A stretch of 64,000 nt of DNA from Lachnospiraceae bacterium. Its GTDB lineage: Bacteria; Bacillota; Clostridia; Lachnospirales; Lachnospiraceae. Both the position numbers and the translations under genes were made by a program. A model generated the notes under the pieces. It was not told the DNA's origin. It saw only the letters and a list, made by a program, of their open reading frames with translations, and made no database searches. This document shows, piece after piece, positions 56,092 to 64,000 of the stretch. Numbering within the stretch: the first letter of the stretch is position 1; the number at the start of each line of letters is the position of its first letter. The DNA lies in assembly GCA_017411305.1 (NCBI GenBank), contig JAFQQI010000107.1, positions 1 through 64,000 on the forward strand, written 5' to 3'.

Positions 56092-56994
56092 ATGAATATT
56101 CAGCACAAATCCGGTTTTGCTACTTTGATTGGCAGACCAAACGTAGGAAAGTCCACGTTAATGAATAGCTTGATCGGACAGAAAATTGCCATTACGTCCC
56201 GCAAGCCTCAGACTACCAGAAACAGAATCCAGACAGTATATACCTCTGATGAGGGACAAATTGTGTTTGTAGATACGCCGGGAATTCATAAAGCCAAGAA
56301 TAAACTGGGCGACTACATGGTAAATATTGCAGAACGCACCATCAAAGAGGTGGATGTGGTGCTTTGGCTGGTAGAACCTACCAACTATATCGGAGCCGGA
56401 GAACAGCACATTATCGAACAACTAAAGAAAGTCGCAACGCCGGTCATACTGGTAATTAATAAAATCGATACAGTAAAAAAGGAAGAGTTGTTTGGCTTTA
56501 TCGATACCTATCGCAAAGAAATGGATTTTGCGGAAATTGTACCGGTATCTGCACTGAAAAAAGAAAATGCCGATGAGTTGATTAAATGTATCATGAAGTA
56601 TATGCCTTACGGACCTGCTTTTTATGATGAGGATACCATTACCGACCAGCCCCAGAGGCAGATTGTGGCAGAGATGATTCGGGAAAAGGCCCTACGCCTT
56701 CTGGAAGAGGAAATACCTCACGGAATTGCCGTTACCATTGAAAAGATGAAGTGGCGCGGCCGAATAGTGGATATTGACGCAACCATAATTTGTGAAAGAG
56801 ATTCCCACAAGGGAATTATCATCGGCAAGCAGGGAAGTATGCTAAAGAGAATCGGAACCAATGCCCGTAAAGACATTGAGAATATGTTGGAATGTCAGGT
56901 GAATTTACAGCTTTGGGTAAAGGTGAAGAAGGATTGGCGTGACAGTGATTTCCTTCTGAAAAATTTCGGATATAATCCGAAGGAGTACGAATAG
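56092..56994 (+). CDS. era: GTPase Era
   Basis: 300 residues. Binds the 3' end of 16S rRNA during 30S assembly. G domain with GRPNVGKSTLMNSLIG, DTPGIH, and NKID; C-terminal KH domain with CERDSHKGIIIGKQGSMLKRIG. Begins shortly after the DUF4349 gene and precedes the small YqzL-like gene and recO, an order seen in many Firmicutes. Confidence 0.97.
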   Translation: MNIQHKSGFATLIGRPNVGKSTLMNSLIGQKIAITSRKPQTTRNRIQTVYTSDEGQIVFVDTPGIHKAKNKLGDYMVNIAERTIKEVDVVLWLVEPTNYIGAGEQHIIEQLKKVATPVILVINKIDTVKKEELFGFIDTYRKEMDFAEIVPVSALKKENADELIKCIMKYMPYGPAFYDEDTITDQPQRQIVAEMIREKALRLLEEEIPHGIAVTIEKMKWRGRIVDIDATIICERDSHKGIIIGKQGSMLKRIGTNARKDIENMLECQVNLQLWVKVKKDWRDSDFLLKNFGYNPKEYE

Positions 56995-57047
56995 AATAAA
57001 GAAAAAAGCAAACCCTAATATCATATATATTACTTAGGGGGCGCAAG

Positions 57048-57224
57048 ATGAAGGAATTAAATTACTGGCAACAATTTATGAGTACGGGAAAAGTAGAAGA
57101 TTATTTGTCTTATAAAAGGCAGAAGGAACAGGAACAAGGACAAGTTAAGGGAGAGCATCCTTATGCAGGAACTTTTCAGTGTGACAGGACTCATTTTGAA
57201 GGCGGAACCTTTCGGGGAATATGA
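57048..57224 (+). CDS. YqzL-like small protein
   Basis: 58 residues from ATG 57048 (AGGGGGC-type ribosome site at 57036-57042). Starts MKELNYWQQFMSTGKVEDYLSYK, like YqzL of Bacillus (WxxFxxTGxxxxYL), and ends GTFRGI. It lies between era and recO, the place of yqzL, and overlaps the recO start (57163) by 62 bases in another frame, so the two are translationally linked. No function known. Confidence 0.75.
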   Translation: MKELNYWQQFMSTGKVEDYLSYKRQKEQEQGQVKGEHPYAGTFQCDRTHFEGGTFRGI

Positions 57225-57825
57225 CAGAAGAATTGTAATACTTACAAAAGAACGGGGGAAAATAGCCGCTTTTGCAAAAGGTGCAAGAAAACAGGGCAGC
57301 AGGTTATTGGCATCAACCAATCCTTTTTGCTTCGGAGAATTTAAAGTGTTTGAAGGCAGAACTTCTTACAGTATTTCGGAAGCAGTAATCAGTAATTATT
57401 TTGAAGAGCTTCGGGATGATTTTGAAGGTGCCTGTTACGGAATGTATTTTAATGAAATGATGGACTATTATACCAGAGAGAATAATGATGAAAAAGAAAT
57501 GTTAAAGCTTCTGTATCAATCACTTAGGGCACTTTGCCATAAAAGCTTTTCCCATTCTCTGGTGCGGTACATATTTGAGATAAAGGCACTTGCCATTAAC
57601 GGTGAGTATCCGGGACTTTCCGAACAGAAAAACTATCAGGAATCTACACTATATGCAGTGTCTTATATTGTGAATTCTCCTGTGGAAAAGTTATATACGT
57701 TTAAGGTAACAGACAGTGTGCTTGCAGAGCTTTCGGAAATTGCAGAAGATTTCAGACGGAGATTTATTGACAGAAAATTGAAAAGTCTGGATATTTTATG
57801 TGAGCTATGTGGCGAGAGTATGTAA
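57163..57825 (+). CDS. recO: DNA repair protein RecO
   Basis: 220 residues. Anneals single strands and loads RecA. OB fold at ~1-80 (VTGLILKAEPFGEYDRRIVILTKERGKIAAFAKGARK), then the helical domain; only a C-terminal CELC of the zinc site is visible. Ribosome site GGGAGAG (57149-57155) lies inside the overlapping small gene. Confidence 0.92.
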   Translation: MQELFSVTGLILKAEPFGEYDRRIVILTKERGKIAAFAKGARKQGSRLLASTNPFCFGEFKVFEGRTSYSISEAVISNYFEELRDDFEGACYGMYFNEMMDYYTRENNDEKEMLKLLYQSLRALCHKSFSHSLVRYIFEIKALAINGEYPGLSEQKNYQESTLYAVSYIVNSPVEKLYTFKVTDSVLAELSEIAEDFRRRFIDRKLKSLDILCELCGESM

Positions 57826-57943
57826 AAACAGAAGGGGTTTTGCTCATGGATTAGTGAAATTCCATGTTGAAAAACAAAGATAAGTCATATATAATGGATT
57901 GGGTGTAAGGGTTAACAGAAATAAAATGGGAGCTGACAGGATT

Positions 57944-58567
57944 ATGACAAAAGGTTTTTCCTGCAAGAGGATAACACTTAAGAGAATAATCATTTTGTGT
58001 TCGGTACTGATGATAACAGGCAGCACGGCTTGCGGTTTTGGTAAGCAGACGGAGCAGACAGAAATTACCATATCAAAAGATGGTACGGTCAGCATGCAGA
58101 TTATAGAAAGCTTCGATAAGCCTTACTACGATAAGGAGGAGCTGCAGCAGAGAATACTGGCAGAAGTGGCAAGCTATAACCGGAATGTGGAAAACGGTAA
58201 TATTTCAGTAGAAAAGATTGAAGTAGAAGAACAAAGTGCCAAGGTTATTATGGTGTATGCCGGATGTGAGGATTATGCACAATTCAACGGGAATATATTT
58301 TTCATTGGAAGTGCAGCCGAAGCACAGGAGGCAGGATATGATTTGGATACGGTTCTTTCGGGAGCAGAGGATGCCATGGAAACCGTAGGAATGTCGGATA
58401 TGCTGATGATGACGGATCACCGCATTTTGATTACTGACAGTAAGGAACCGATTACACTGGACGGAAAGGCAGATTACATCAGCGGAAATGTGACTGTAAG
58501 TAAAAACAAAAAGACAATCACTCTTGCACAGGATGCAGATGCACCTGCTTATGTCATGTTTCAATAA
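57944..58567 (+). CDS. Putative lipoprotein of unknown function
   Basis: About 207 residues. Basic start, hydrophobic segment ([13 protein letters not shown]) and STAC, a weak lipobox. The mature part begins with [19 protein letters not shown] and has a regular alpha/beta appearance; ends with DAPAYVMFQ. No known family. Start is uncertain: ATG at 57944 (nearest, with AGG close by) or 57926. It stands between recO and glyS on the same strand. Confidence 0.6.
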   Translation: MTKGFSCKRITLKRIIILCSVLMITGSTACGFGKQTEQTEITISKDGTVSMQIIESFDKPYYDKEELQQRILAEVASYNRNVENGNISVEKIEVEEQSAKVIMVYAGCEDYAQFNGNIFFIGSAAEAQEAGYDLDTVLSGAEDAMETVGMSDMLMMTDHRILITDSKEPITLDGKADYISGNVTVSKNKKTITLAQDADAPAYVMFQ

Positions 58568-58626
58568 ACAAGTTCATGTGCGCGAATGCGCTTAAGTACA
58601 GAATAAAAACGAAAGGTATGTGTATT

Positions 58627-60015
58627 ATGGAAAAAACAATGGAAAAAATCGTAGCCTTAGCAAAAGCGAGAGGATTTGTATATCCCGGCTCTGAAATTTA
58701 CGGAGGTCTTGCAAATACTTGGGATTACGGTAATCTCGGTGTAGAACTGAAAAATAACGTAAAAAAAGCATGGTGGCAGAAATTCGTGATGGAAAACCCC
58801 TATAATGTAGGTGTTGACTGTGCGATTCTTATGAATCCCCAGACATGGGTGGCTTCCGGTCATCTTGGCGGATTCTCTGACCCTTTGATGGATTGCAAGG
58901 AATGTCATGAGCGTTTCCGTGCAGATAAAATTATTGAAGATTATGCAGCAGAAAAGGGGATTACATTGGAAAACTCCATTGACGGCTGGTCTCAGGAACA
59001 GATGAAGGCATTTATTGAAGATAACAATGTGCCTTGTCCTACCTGTGGTAAGCATAACTTTACAGATATCCGTCAGTTTAACCTGATGTTTAAGACCTTC
59101 CAGGGAGTTACTGAGGATGCAAAAAATACAGTATACTTAAGACCTGAAACAGCACAGGGTATTTTTGTAAACTTTAAGAATGTACAGAGAACCTCTCGTA
59201 AGAAAATTCCTTTCGGTATCGGTCAGATTGGTAAGTCCTTCCGTAACGAAATTACACCCGGTAACTTTACCTTCCGTACCAGAGAATTTGAACAGATGGA
59301 ACTTGAATTCTTCTGCGAGCCCGATACAGACCTTGAATGGTTTGCTTATTGGAAGCAGTTCTGTATTGACTGGTTACAGACACTTGGTATCAAGCCTGAA
59401 GAAATGCGTGTCCGTGACCATGATAAGGAAGAGCTTTCCTTCTACTCCAAGGCAACTACCGATATTGAGTTCTTATTCCCCTTCGGATGGGGCGAGCTTT
59501 GGGGGATTGCTGACAGAACCGATTATGACTTAACCCAGCATCAGAATGTATCCGGACAGGATATGAGCTACTTTGATGACCAGAAGAATATCAAATATGT
59601 TCCTTATGTTGTAGAACCTTCTTTAGGTGCTGACCGTGTAGTATTAGCATTCCTTTGCGCGGCATATGATGAAGAAGAAATCGGTGAAGGCGATGTGCGT
59701 ACCGTGCTTCATTTCCATCCCGCACTGGCACCGGTAAAGATTGGTGTACTTCCGTTATCCAAGAAGTTAAATGAAGGCGCTGAGAAGATTTTCACAGAGC
59801 TTTCCAAGAAATATAATTGTGAATTTGATGACAGAGGAAATATCGGTAAGAGATATCGCCGTCAGGATGAAATCGGAACTCCTTTCTGTATTACTTATGA
59901 CTTTGAATCCGAAACAGACGGCTGTGTAACCGTAAGATTCAGAGATTCCATGGAGCAGGAGAGAGTGGCAATTGCCGATCTTGATGCTTATTTTGCAGAT
60001 AAGTTCACATTTTAA
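58627..60015 (+). CDS. glyS: Glycyl-tRNA synthetase, single-chain type
   Basis: 462 residues, the dimeric archaeal/eukaryotic-like form used by many Firmicutes. Motif 1 region after [27 protein letters not shown], a CxxC pair (CKECHERF and CPTCGKHNF) for zinc, motif 2 [24 protein letters not shown], and the anticodon domain (~370-460). AAAGG at 58612-58616 selects the ATG at 58627 over 58618 and 58576. Nineteen bases upstream of alaS. Confidence 0.95.
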   Translation: MEKTMEKIVALAKARGFVYPGSEIYGGLANTWDYGNLGVELKNNVKKAWWQKFVMENPYNVGVDCAILMNPQTWVASGHLGGFSDPLMDCKECHERFRADKIIEDYAAEKGITLENSIDGWSQEQMKAFIEDNNVPCPTCGKHNFTDIRQFNLMFKTFQGVTEDAKNTVYLRPETAQGIFVNFKNVQRTSRKKIPFGIGQIGKSFRNEITPGNFTFRTREFEQMELEFFCEPDTDLEWFAYWKQFCIDWLQTLGIKPEEMRVRDHDKEELSFYSKATTDIEFLFPFGWGELWGIADRTDYDLTQHQNVSGQDMSYFDDQKNIKYVPYVVEPSLGADRVVLAFLCAAYDEEEIGEGDVRTVLHFHPALAPVKIGVLPLSKKLNEGAEKIFTELSKKYNCEFDDRGNIGKRYRRQDEIGTPFCITYDFESETDGCVTVRFRDSMEQERVAIADLDAYFADKFTF

Positions 60016-60034
60016 GTAAGGAGAAAAGCCCAAA

Positions 60035-62686
60035 ATGAGACAATTCACTTCAGATGAGTTAAGAAAAACCTGGAAGCAATTTTATATTGACCGCGGACAT
60101 GTGGACGTAGGTGCAGTTTCTCTTGTATCCGACGGTTCTACAGGTGTACTTTTTAATGTAGCAGGTATGCAGCCTCTAATGCCCTATCTGCTTGGACAGA
60201 AGCATCCCTTGGGCACCAGACTTTGTAATGTACAGGGTTGTGTTCGTACCAACGATATTGATTCCGTAGGCGATAAGAGCCATGTAACCTTCTTTGAAAT
60301 GATGGGAAGCTGGAGTCTTGGTGATTACTTTAAAGAAGAGCGTTGCAAATGGAGCTATGAGCTGTTAACAGAGGTGTTCGGATTTGATGCAGACCATTTG
60401 GCAGCTACGGTATTCGCAGGAGATGAAAATGCGCCCAGAGATGAGGAAGGTGCGCAGTATCGTATTGCTTCAGGATTTAAGAAAGAAAATATTTATTATT
60501 TACCTGCCGAGGATAACTGGTGGGGACTTGAATATGGTCCCTGCGGTCCTGACAGTGAAATGTTTTATATTGCAGACAGACCGGATTGCGGTCCGGATTG
60601 CGGTCCCGGTTGTCATTGCGGAAAGTATACGGAGCTCGGAAATGATGTATTTATGCAGTATGAAAAGCATCATGATGGTCATTTGACACCTCTTGCCAAG
60701 AAGAATGTAGATACCGGTTGGGGACTTGAACGTATTTTGGCATTTTTAAACGGTAGCAGAGATGTTTACCAAATTGACCTTTTTGCGCCTATTATTGCTT
60801 ATATAGAAAAGGTATCCGGTGTAAAGTATGAACAGGATGAAAAACTAACCCGTTCCATGCGTATTCTGGCAGACCATATCCGTACAAGCGTAATGCTGAT
60901 TGGTGACGAAGCAAAGCTTCTTCCTTCCAATGCAGGAGCAGGTTATGTACTTCGCCGTCTGATTCGCCGTGCAGTAAGACACGGACGTACTTTAAAGCTT
61001 GCTACGGAAGACTTGATTAAGATTGCCGGTCTTTATATTGATGAGATTTATAATGAAAGCTATCCTCTTTTAGTAAAGAACAGAGAATATATTCTTTCAG
61101 AACTTAAGAAAGAGATTGCCCGTTTTGAAAGTACACTTGAAAACGGTATGAAAGAATTTTATAAGATTTTGGAGCAGAAGAGAAGCGAAAACAAAGCCGA
61201 AATCGATGGTAAGTCTGCATTTTATCTGTATGACACTTTTGGATTCCCTATTGAGCTTACGGTAGAACTTGCGGAGGAAGAAGGACTTAAGGTTGATGAA
61301 GCAGGCTTTGCGGCAGCTATGGAAGAACAAAAGCAGAAGGCAAGAGACAATCAAAACTTCTCCGCGAAGCTGAATGTGGGAGCAGGCTTATTTGATGAAC
61401 TGCCAGCTGATATTGTTAGTGTATTTGCAGGCTATGATAAGCTTTCCTGCGAAAGTAAGATTACAGCACTTGTTTCTGAAACAGAAATTTGTAATACATT
61501 AAAAGAAGGGGAGAAAGGTACAGTAATCGTACCGGAAACTACCTTCTATGCAACCATGGGTGGACAAAAGGGTGATATCGGTGTGATAACCACCGAAAAC
61601 GGTACCTTTGAAGTACAGGATACCATTAAAATTTCCGGTGATAAAATCGGACATGTGGGATGTGTTGTTTCCGGCAGTATGAGTGTAGGTGAAGCTGCCA
61701 TGATGAATGTAGATGCAATGAATCGTGGCAATACCTGTAAGAACCATTCTGCAACTCATTTATTACAAAAGGCTCTTAAGGTGGTGCTTGGTGAACATGT
61801 AGAACAGCAGGGATCCTATCAGGACAGTGCAAGAACACGTTTTGACTTTAGCCATTCCCAGGCTCTTACTGCAGATGAAATTGCTAAGGTAGAGCAGATT
61901 GTGAATGAAAAGATTGCTGAAAATCTTGCAGTTGTGACTGAAGAAATGGGAATTGAAGATGCCAAGAAAAAAGGTGCTATGGCACTTTTCGGTGAAAAGT
62001 ACGGTGAGAGTGTAAGAGTTGTATCAATGGGTGATTTCTCCATGGAACTTTGCGGCGGTACTCATGTACAAAGTACAGGTGATATTGCTTTCTTTAAGAT
62101 TTTATCCGAAAGCGGTGTTGCAGCAGGTGTCAGAAGAATCGAGGCCTTAACGGGAGCTAATGTAATGGCATACTATAAGGCTATGGAAGAGAATTTCTTA
62201 AATGCGGTAAATGCAGCAAAAGCAACTCCGGCTACATTGGTTGATAAGATTCAGCATATGCAGGCAGAAGCAAAGGCAATGACTTCTGAAATTGAATCCT
62301 TAAAGAGCAAAGCTGCAAAGGATGCTCTTGGTGATGTGATGAATCAGGTTGTGGAAGTGAAGGGTGTTAAGCTCCTTGCTACTAAAGTTCCCGGCGTTGA
62401 TATGAACGGATTAAGAGATCTTGGAGATCAGTTGAAGGCAAAGCTTGGTGAAGGTGTTATTGTTCTGATTTCCGATGCAGACGGCAAAGTGAACATGGTT
62501 GCTATGGCAACCGATGACGCAATGGCAAAGGGAGCCCATGCTGGTAACCTGATTAAAGGAATTGCGGCACTTGTAGGCGGTGGCGGCGGCGGTCGTCCCA
62601 ATATGGCTCAAGCCGGCGGTAAGAATCCTGCAGGAATCGATGCAGCAATTGCAGAAGCTGCTAAGGTACTGGAAGGTCAGTTATAA
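60035..62686 (+). CDS. alaS: Alanyl-tRNA synthetase, atypical branch
   Basis: 883 residues, the full four-part enzyme. Catalytic core (MMGSWSLGDYFKEE for motif 2, with Trp-Ser in place of the usual Asn-Phe), a cysteine-rich insert (CGPDCGPGCHCGKYTELGND, ~185-205) that could bind zinc, tRNA-recognition helices, an editing domain with HSATHLLQKALK and CGGTH, and the C-Ala domain (GGGGGGRPNMAQAGG). The N-terminal sequence (VDVGAVSLVSDGSTGVLFNVAGMQ) differs from standard bacterial enzymes. It is presumably the sole AlaRS, but a second copy elsewhere is possible. Confidence 0.93.
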   Translation: MRQFTSDELRKTWKQFYIDRGHVDVGAVSLVSDGSTGVLFNVAGMQPLMPYLLGQKHPLGTRLCNVQGCVRTNDIDSVGDKSHVTFFEMMGSWSLGDYFKEERCKWSYELLTEVFGFDADHLAATVFAGDENAPRDEEGAQYRIASGFKKENIYYLPAEDNWWGLEYGPCGPDSEMFYIADRPDCGPDCGPGCHCGKYTELGNDVFMQYEKHHDGHLTPLAKKNVDTGWGLERILAFLNGSRDVYQIDLFAPIIAYIEKVSGVKYEQDEKLTRSMRILADHIRTSVMLIGDEAKLLPSNAGAGYVLRRLIRRAVRHGRTLKLATEDLIKIAGLYIDEIYNESYPLLVKNREYILSELKKEIARFESTLENGMKEFYKILEQKRSENKAEIDGKSAFYLYDTFGFPIELTVELAEEEGLKVDEAGFAAAMEEQKQKARDNQNFSAKLNVGAGLFDELPADIVSVFAGYDKLSCESKITALVSETEICNTLKEGEKGTVIVPETTFYATMGGQKGDIGVITTENGTFEVQDTIKISGDKIGHVGCVVSGSMSVGEAAMMNVDAMNRGNTCKNHSATHLLQKALKVVLGEHVEQQGSYQDSARTRFDFSHSQALTADEIAKVEQIVNEKIAENLAVVTEEMGIEDAKKKGAMALFGEKYGESVRVVSMGDFSMELCGGTHVQSTGDIAFFKILSESGVAAGVRRIEALTGANVMAYYKAMEENFLNAVNAAKATPATLVDKIQHMQAEAKAMTSEIESLKSKAAKDALGDVMNQVVEVKGVKLLATKVPGVDMNGLRDLGDQLKAKLGEGVIVLISDADGKVNMVAMATDDAMAKGAHAGNLIKGIAALVGGGGGGRPNMAQAGGKNPAGIDAAIAEAAKVLEGQL

Positions 62687-62703
62687 TTTTTGAAAAATGT
62701 TGT

Positions 62704-62731
62704 TGACTTGCCATAAATTTGTGTTATAATC
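62704..62731 (+). promoter_or_regulatory. Sigma-A promoter of rpsU
   Basis: TTGACT (62704-62709), 16 bases, TATAAT (62726-62731). The 75-base leader up to 62814 contains a G-rich run ending in AGGGAGG. Confidence 0.75.
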
Positions 62732-62813
62732 GTTATTGTGCAAGTGTGTGCACAAATAAAAACCCAATCAGTCGTGTTACTAGGAAGGGACTGAAGGGAG
62801 GTCAGGTGTAAGA

Positions 62814-62990
62814 ATGTCAAATGTAATCGTAAAAGAGAACGAGACTTTAGATAGCGCTTTACGTCGTTTTAAGAGAAGTTGCGCAAAGGCTGGTATCCAG
62901 CAGGAAATTCGTAAGAGAGAACATTACGAAAAGCCCAGCGTAAAACGTAAAAAGAAATCTGAAGCAGCAAGAAAACGTAAATACAACTAA
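62814..62990 (+). CDS. rpsU: 30S ribosomal protein S21
   Basis: 58 residues. [21 protein letters not shown] at the start and [21 protein letters not shown] are the S21 signature. Own promoter and terminator. Confidence 0.97.
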   Translation: MSNVIVKENETLDSALRRFKRSCAKAGIQQEIRKREHYEKPSVKRKKKSEAARKRKYN

Positions 62991-63004
62991 TTATATGTAT
63001 GCAG

Positions 63005-63036
63005 AGTCCTTGGCAGTGTTGCCAAGGACTTTTTGC
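63005..63036 (+). terminator. Terminator of rpsU
   Basis: AGTCCTTGGCA (63005-63015) pairs with TGCCAAGGACT (63020-63030), then TTTTTG. Confidence 0.95.
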
Positions 63037-63170
63037 GTTGAATGATAGAATAACAATGATACGGAAGATGCAATTTAAAAATTTATGCCTGTACAAATTT
63101 ATTGTATGACATTTTGGCAGAAAGCAACACATATTTATGGTAGTAGAATACATATGGGGAGAGATGGAAA

Positions 63171-64000
63171 GTGAATAAATTTTTAAAAGTAACCCTATGC
63201 TATACGATGAGTGTTGTGCTGTTTTTGATGATGCCGATGAGTGTGCAGGCAGTACCGGAAATCGAAGCGCCGTCTTACATTTTATTGGAGGCTTCTACAG
63301 GAAAAGTTATATGCGCAGAAAATGAAACGGAGAGAAGAAGTCCGGCAAGCATAACCAAAATCATGACGTTACTGTTGATTTTTGAACATTTGGAAACAGG
63401 AAGAATTAATTTAAATAGTGAAGTGATGACAAGTGCATATGCCAAGTCCATGGGAGGCTCACAGGTTTTCTTGGAAGAAGGCGAAATTCAAAGCCTTGAA
63501 ACCATTATTAAGTGTATTGCCATAGCTTCCGGCAATGATGCCAGTGTGGCTGCAGCAGAATTTATTGCGGGAAGTGAAACGGAATTTGTAAAGCTGATGA
63601 ATGATAAGGCAGCGCAACTCGGAATGACAGATACTCATTTTGAGGATTGCTGTGGGTTAAGTGATTCTGATAATCACTATACAACTGCAAAAGATGTGGC
63701 AATTATGTCAAGGGAGTTAATTACGAAATACCCGCAGGTGCTTGACTACACCAAAATCTGGATGGAGGATATTACTCATACCACAGCCCAGGGAAGTACA
63801 CAATTTACCCTATCCAGTACCAATAAGCTGCTAAAAATGTATGAGTGGACCACCGGATTAAAAACAGGTTCTACGAGTAAAGCCTTATATTGCCTTTCCG
63901 CAACCGCAAGCAAAGATAACATTGACATAATTGCGGTGGTTATGGGTTCGCCAAGTAATAAGGTGCGTTTTCAGGATGCGATGGCACTTTTGAATTATGG
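63171..64000 (+). CDS. D-alanyl-D-alanine carboxypeptidase, 3'-partial
   Basis: 276 residues up to the window end. Penicillin-binding S11 peptidase that trims the terminal D-Ala of wall peptides. Signal peptide at 1-27 (…SVQA). Active-site motifs in order: Ser60-Ile-Thr-Lys63, Ser120-Gly-Asn122, Lys231-Thr-Gly. Starts with GTG at 63171; GGGGAGAG (63156-63163) lies seven bases upstream. Continues off the end, where the C-terminal anchor should follow. Confidence 0.93.
   Translation, partial: MNKFLKVTLCYTMSVVLFLMMPMSVQAVPEIEAPSYILLEASTGKVICAENETERRSPASITKIMTLLLIFEHLETGRINLNSEVMTSAYAKSMGGSQVFLEEGEIQSLETIIKCIAIASGNDASVAAAEFIAGSETEFVKLMNDKAAQLGMTDTHFEDCCGLSDSDNHYTTAKDVAIMSRELITKYPQVLDYTKIWMEDITHTTAQGSTQFTLSSTNKLLKMYEWTTGLKTGSTSKALYCLSATASKDNIDIIAVVMGSPSNKVRFQDAMALLNY

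Noticed and set aside
57845-57866. CATGGA/TCCATG hairpin after recO as terminator
   Set aside because: Only six pairs, a ten-base loop and no T tract.

Overview
The window reads as chromosome of a flagellated, anaerobic Firmicute of the Clostridia, most likely a gut Lachnospiraceae relative. The reasons are the AT-rich coding sequence with AGGAGG-type ribosome sites, FliA/SigD-type flagellar promoters, an era–small ORF–recO block, ferredoxin-based 2-oxoacid oxidation, a flavodiiron protein with rubredoxin, a DUF4317 protein and a very large 2-hydroxyacyl-CoA dehydratase activase. I see no insertion sequence, prophage, CRISPR array, tRNA or rRNA.

Bases 1-9.5 kb are a late flagellar/chemotaxis module: a FlxA-like coiled-coil protein, two large unrecognised proteins, a decayed stretch, a cytoplasmic beta-mannosidase, a coiled-coil protein and a methyl-accepting chemotaxis protein. 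Five matches to the sigma-28 consensus lie ahead of these genes. Two of them are followed directly by a repeated element: a 13-bp terminator hairpin with two A-N-G-G-A motifs 20 nt apart. The second copy keeps the stem through G-U changes. This is the best candidate here for an undescribed system, a sigma-28-driven small RNA or leader that may bind CsrA.

9.7-14.5 kb is a redox operon (flavodiiron protein, rubredoxin, two-gene 2-oxoacid:ferredoxin oxidoreductase). 14.6-20.4 kb holds an HMGL-like aldolase behind an operator-like palindrome, a periplasmic-binding-protein/GGDEF fusion, a TPR-DUF4037-DUF4125 gene split by one in-frame TGA, and an amidase on the minus strand. 20.5-26 kb carries a MATE exporter, HAD phosphatase, aroA, hflX and a pseudouridine synthase. 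26.3-33 kb carries a divergent NAD-dependent ligase, metA (probably acetyl-CoA-using), a secreted DUF5722-like protein, and apt with a purine permease.

33.3-37.9 kb has a second MATE exporter with a WYL regulator, a short MGMT-type protein, a zinc ribbon protein, an Fpg-like protein lacking the catalytic proline, and a DinB-like protein. A 640-base gap follows that holds a ~195-nt structured RNA candidate with its own promoter and terminator. 38.6-49.4 kb has an HD protein, an EAL-HDOD protein, a LacZ-type galactosidase and, on the minus strand, DUF4317 and the 1408-residue activase.

49.6-64 kb is mostly core: a rhomboid-like membrane protein with a zinc ribbon, a truncated sigma-like protein, a ~90-nt RNA candidate, an M16C peptidase, a DUF4349 lipoprotein, era, a YqzL-like small gene overlapping recO, glyS, an unusual alaS, rpsU, and a D,D-carboxypeptidase running off the end.
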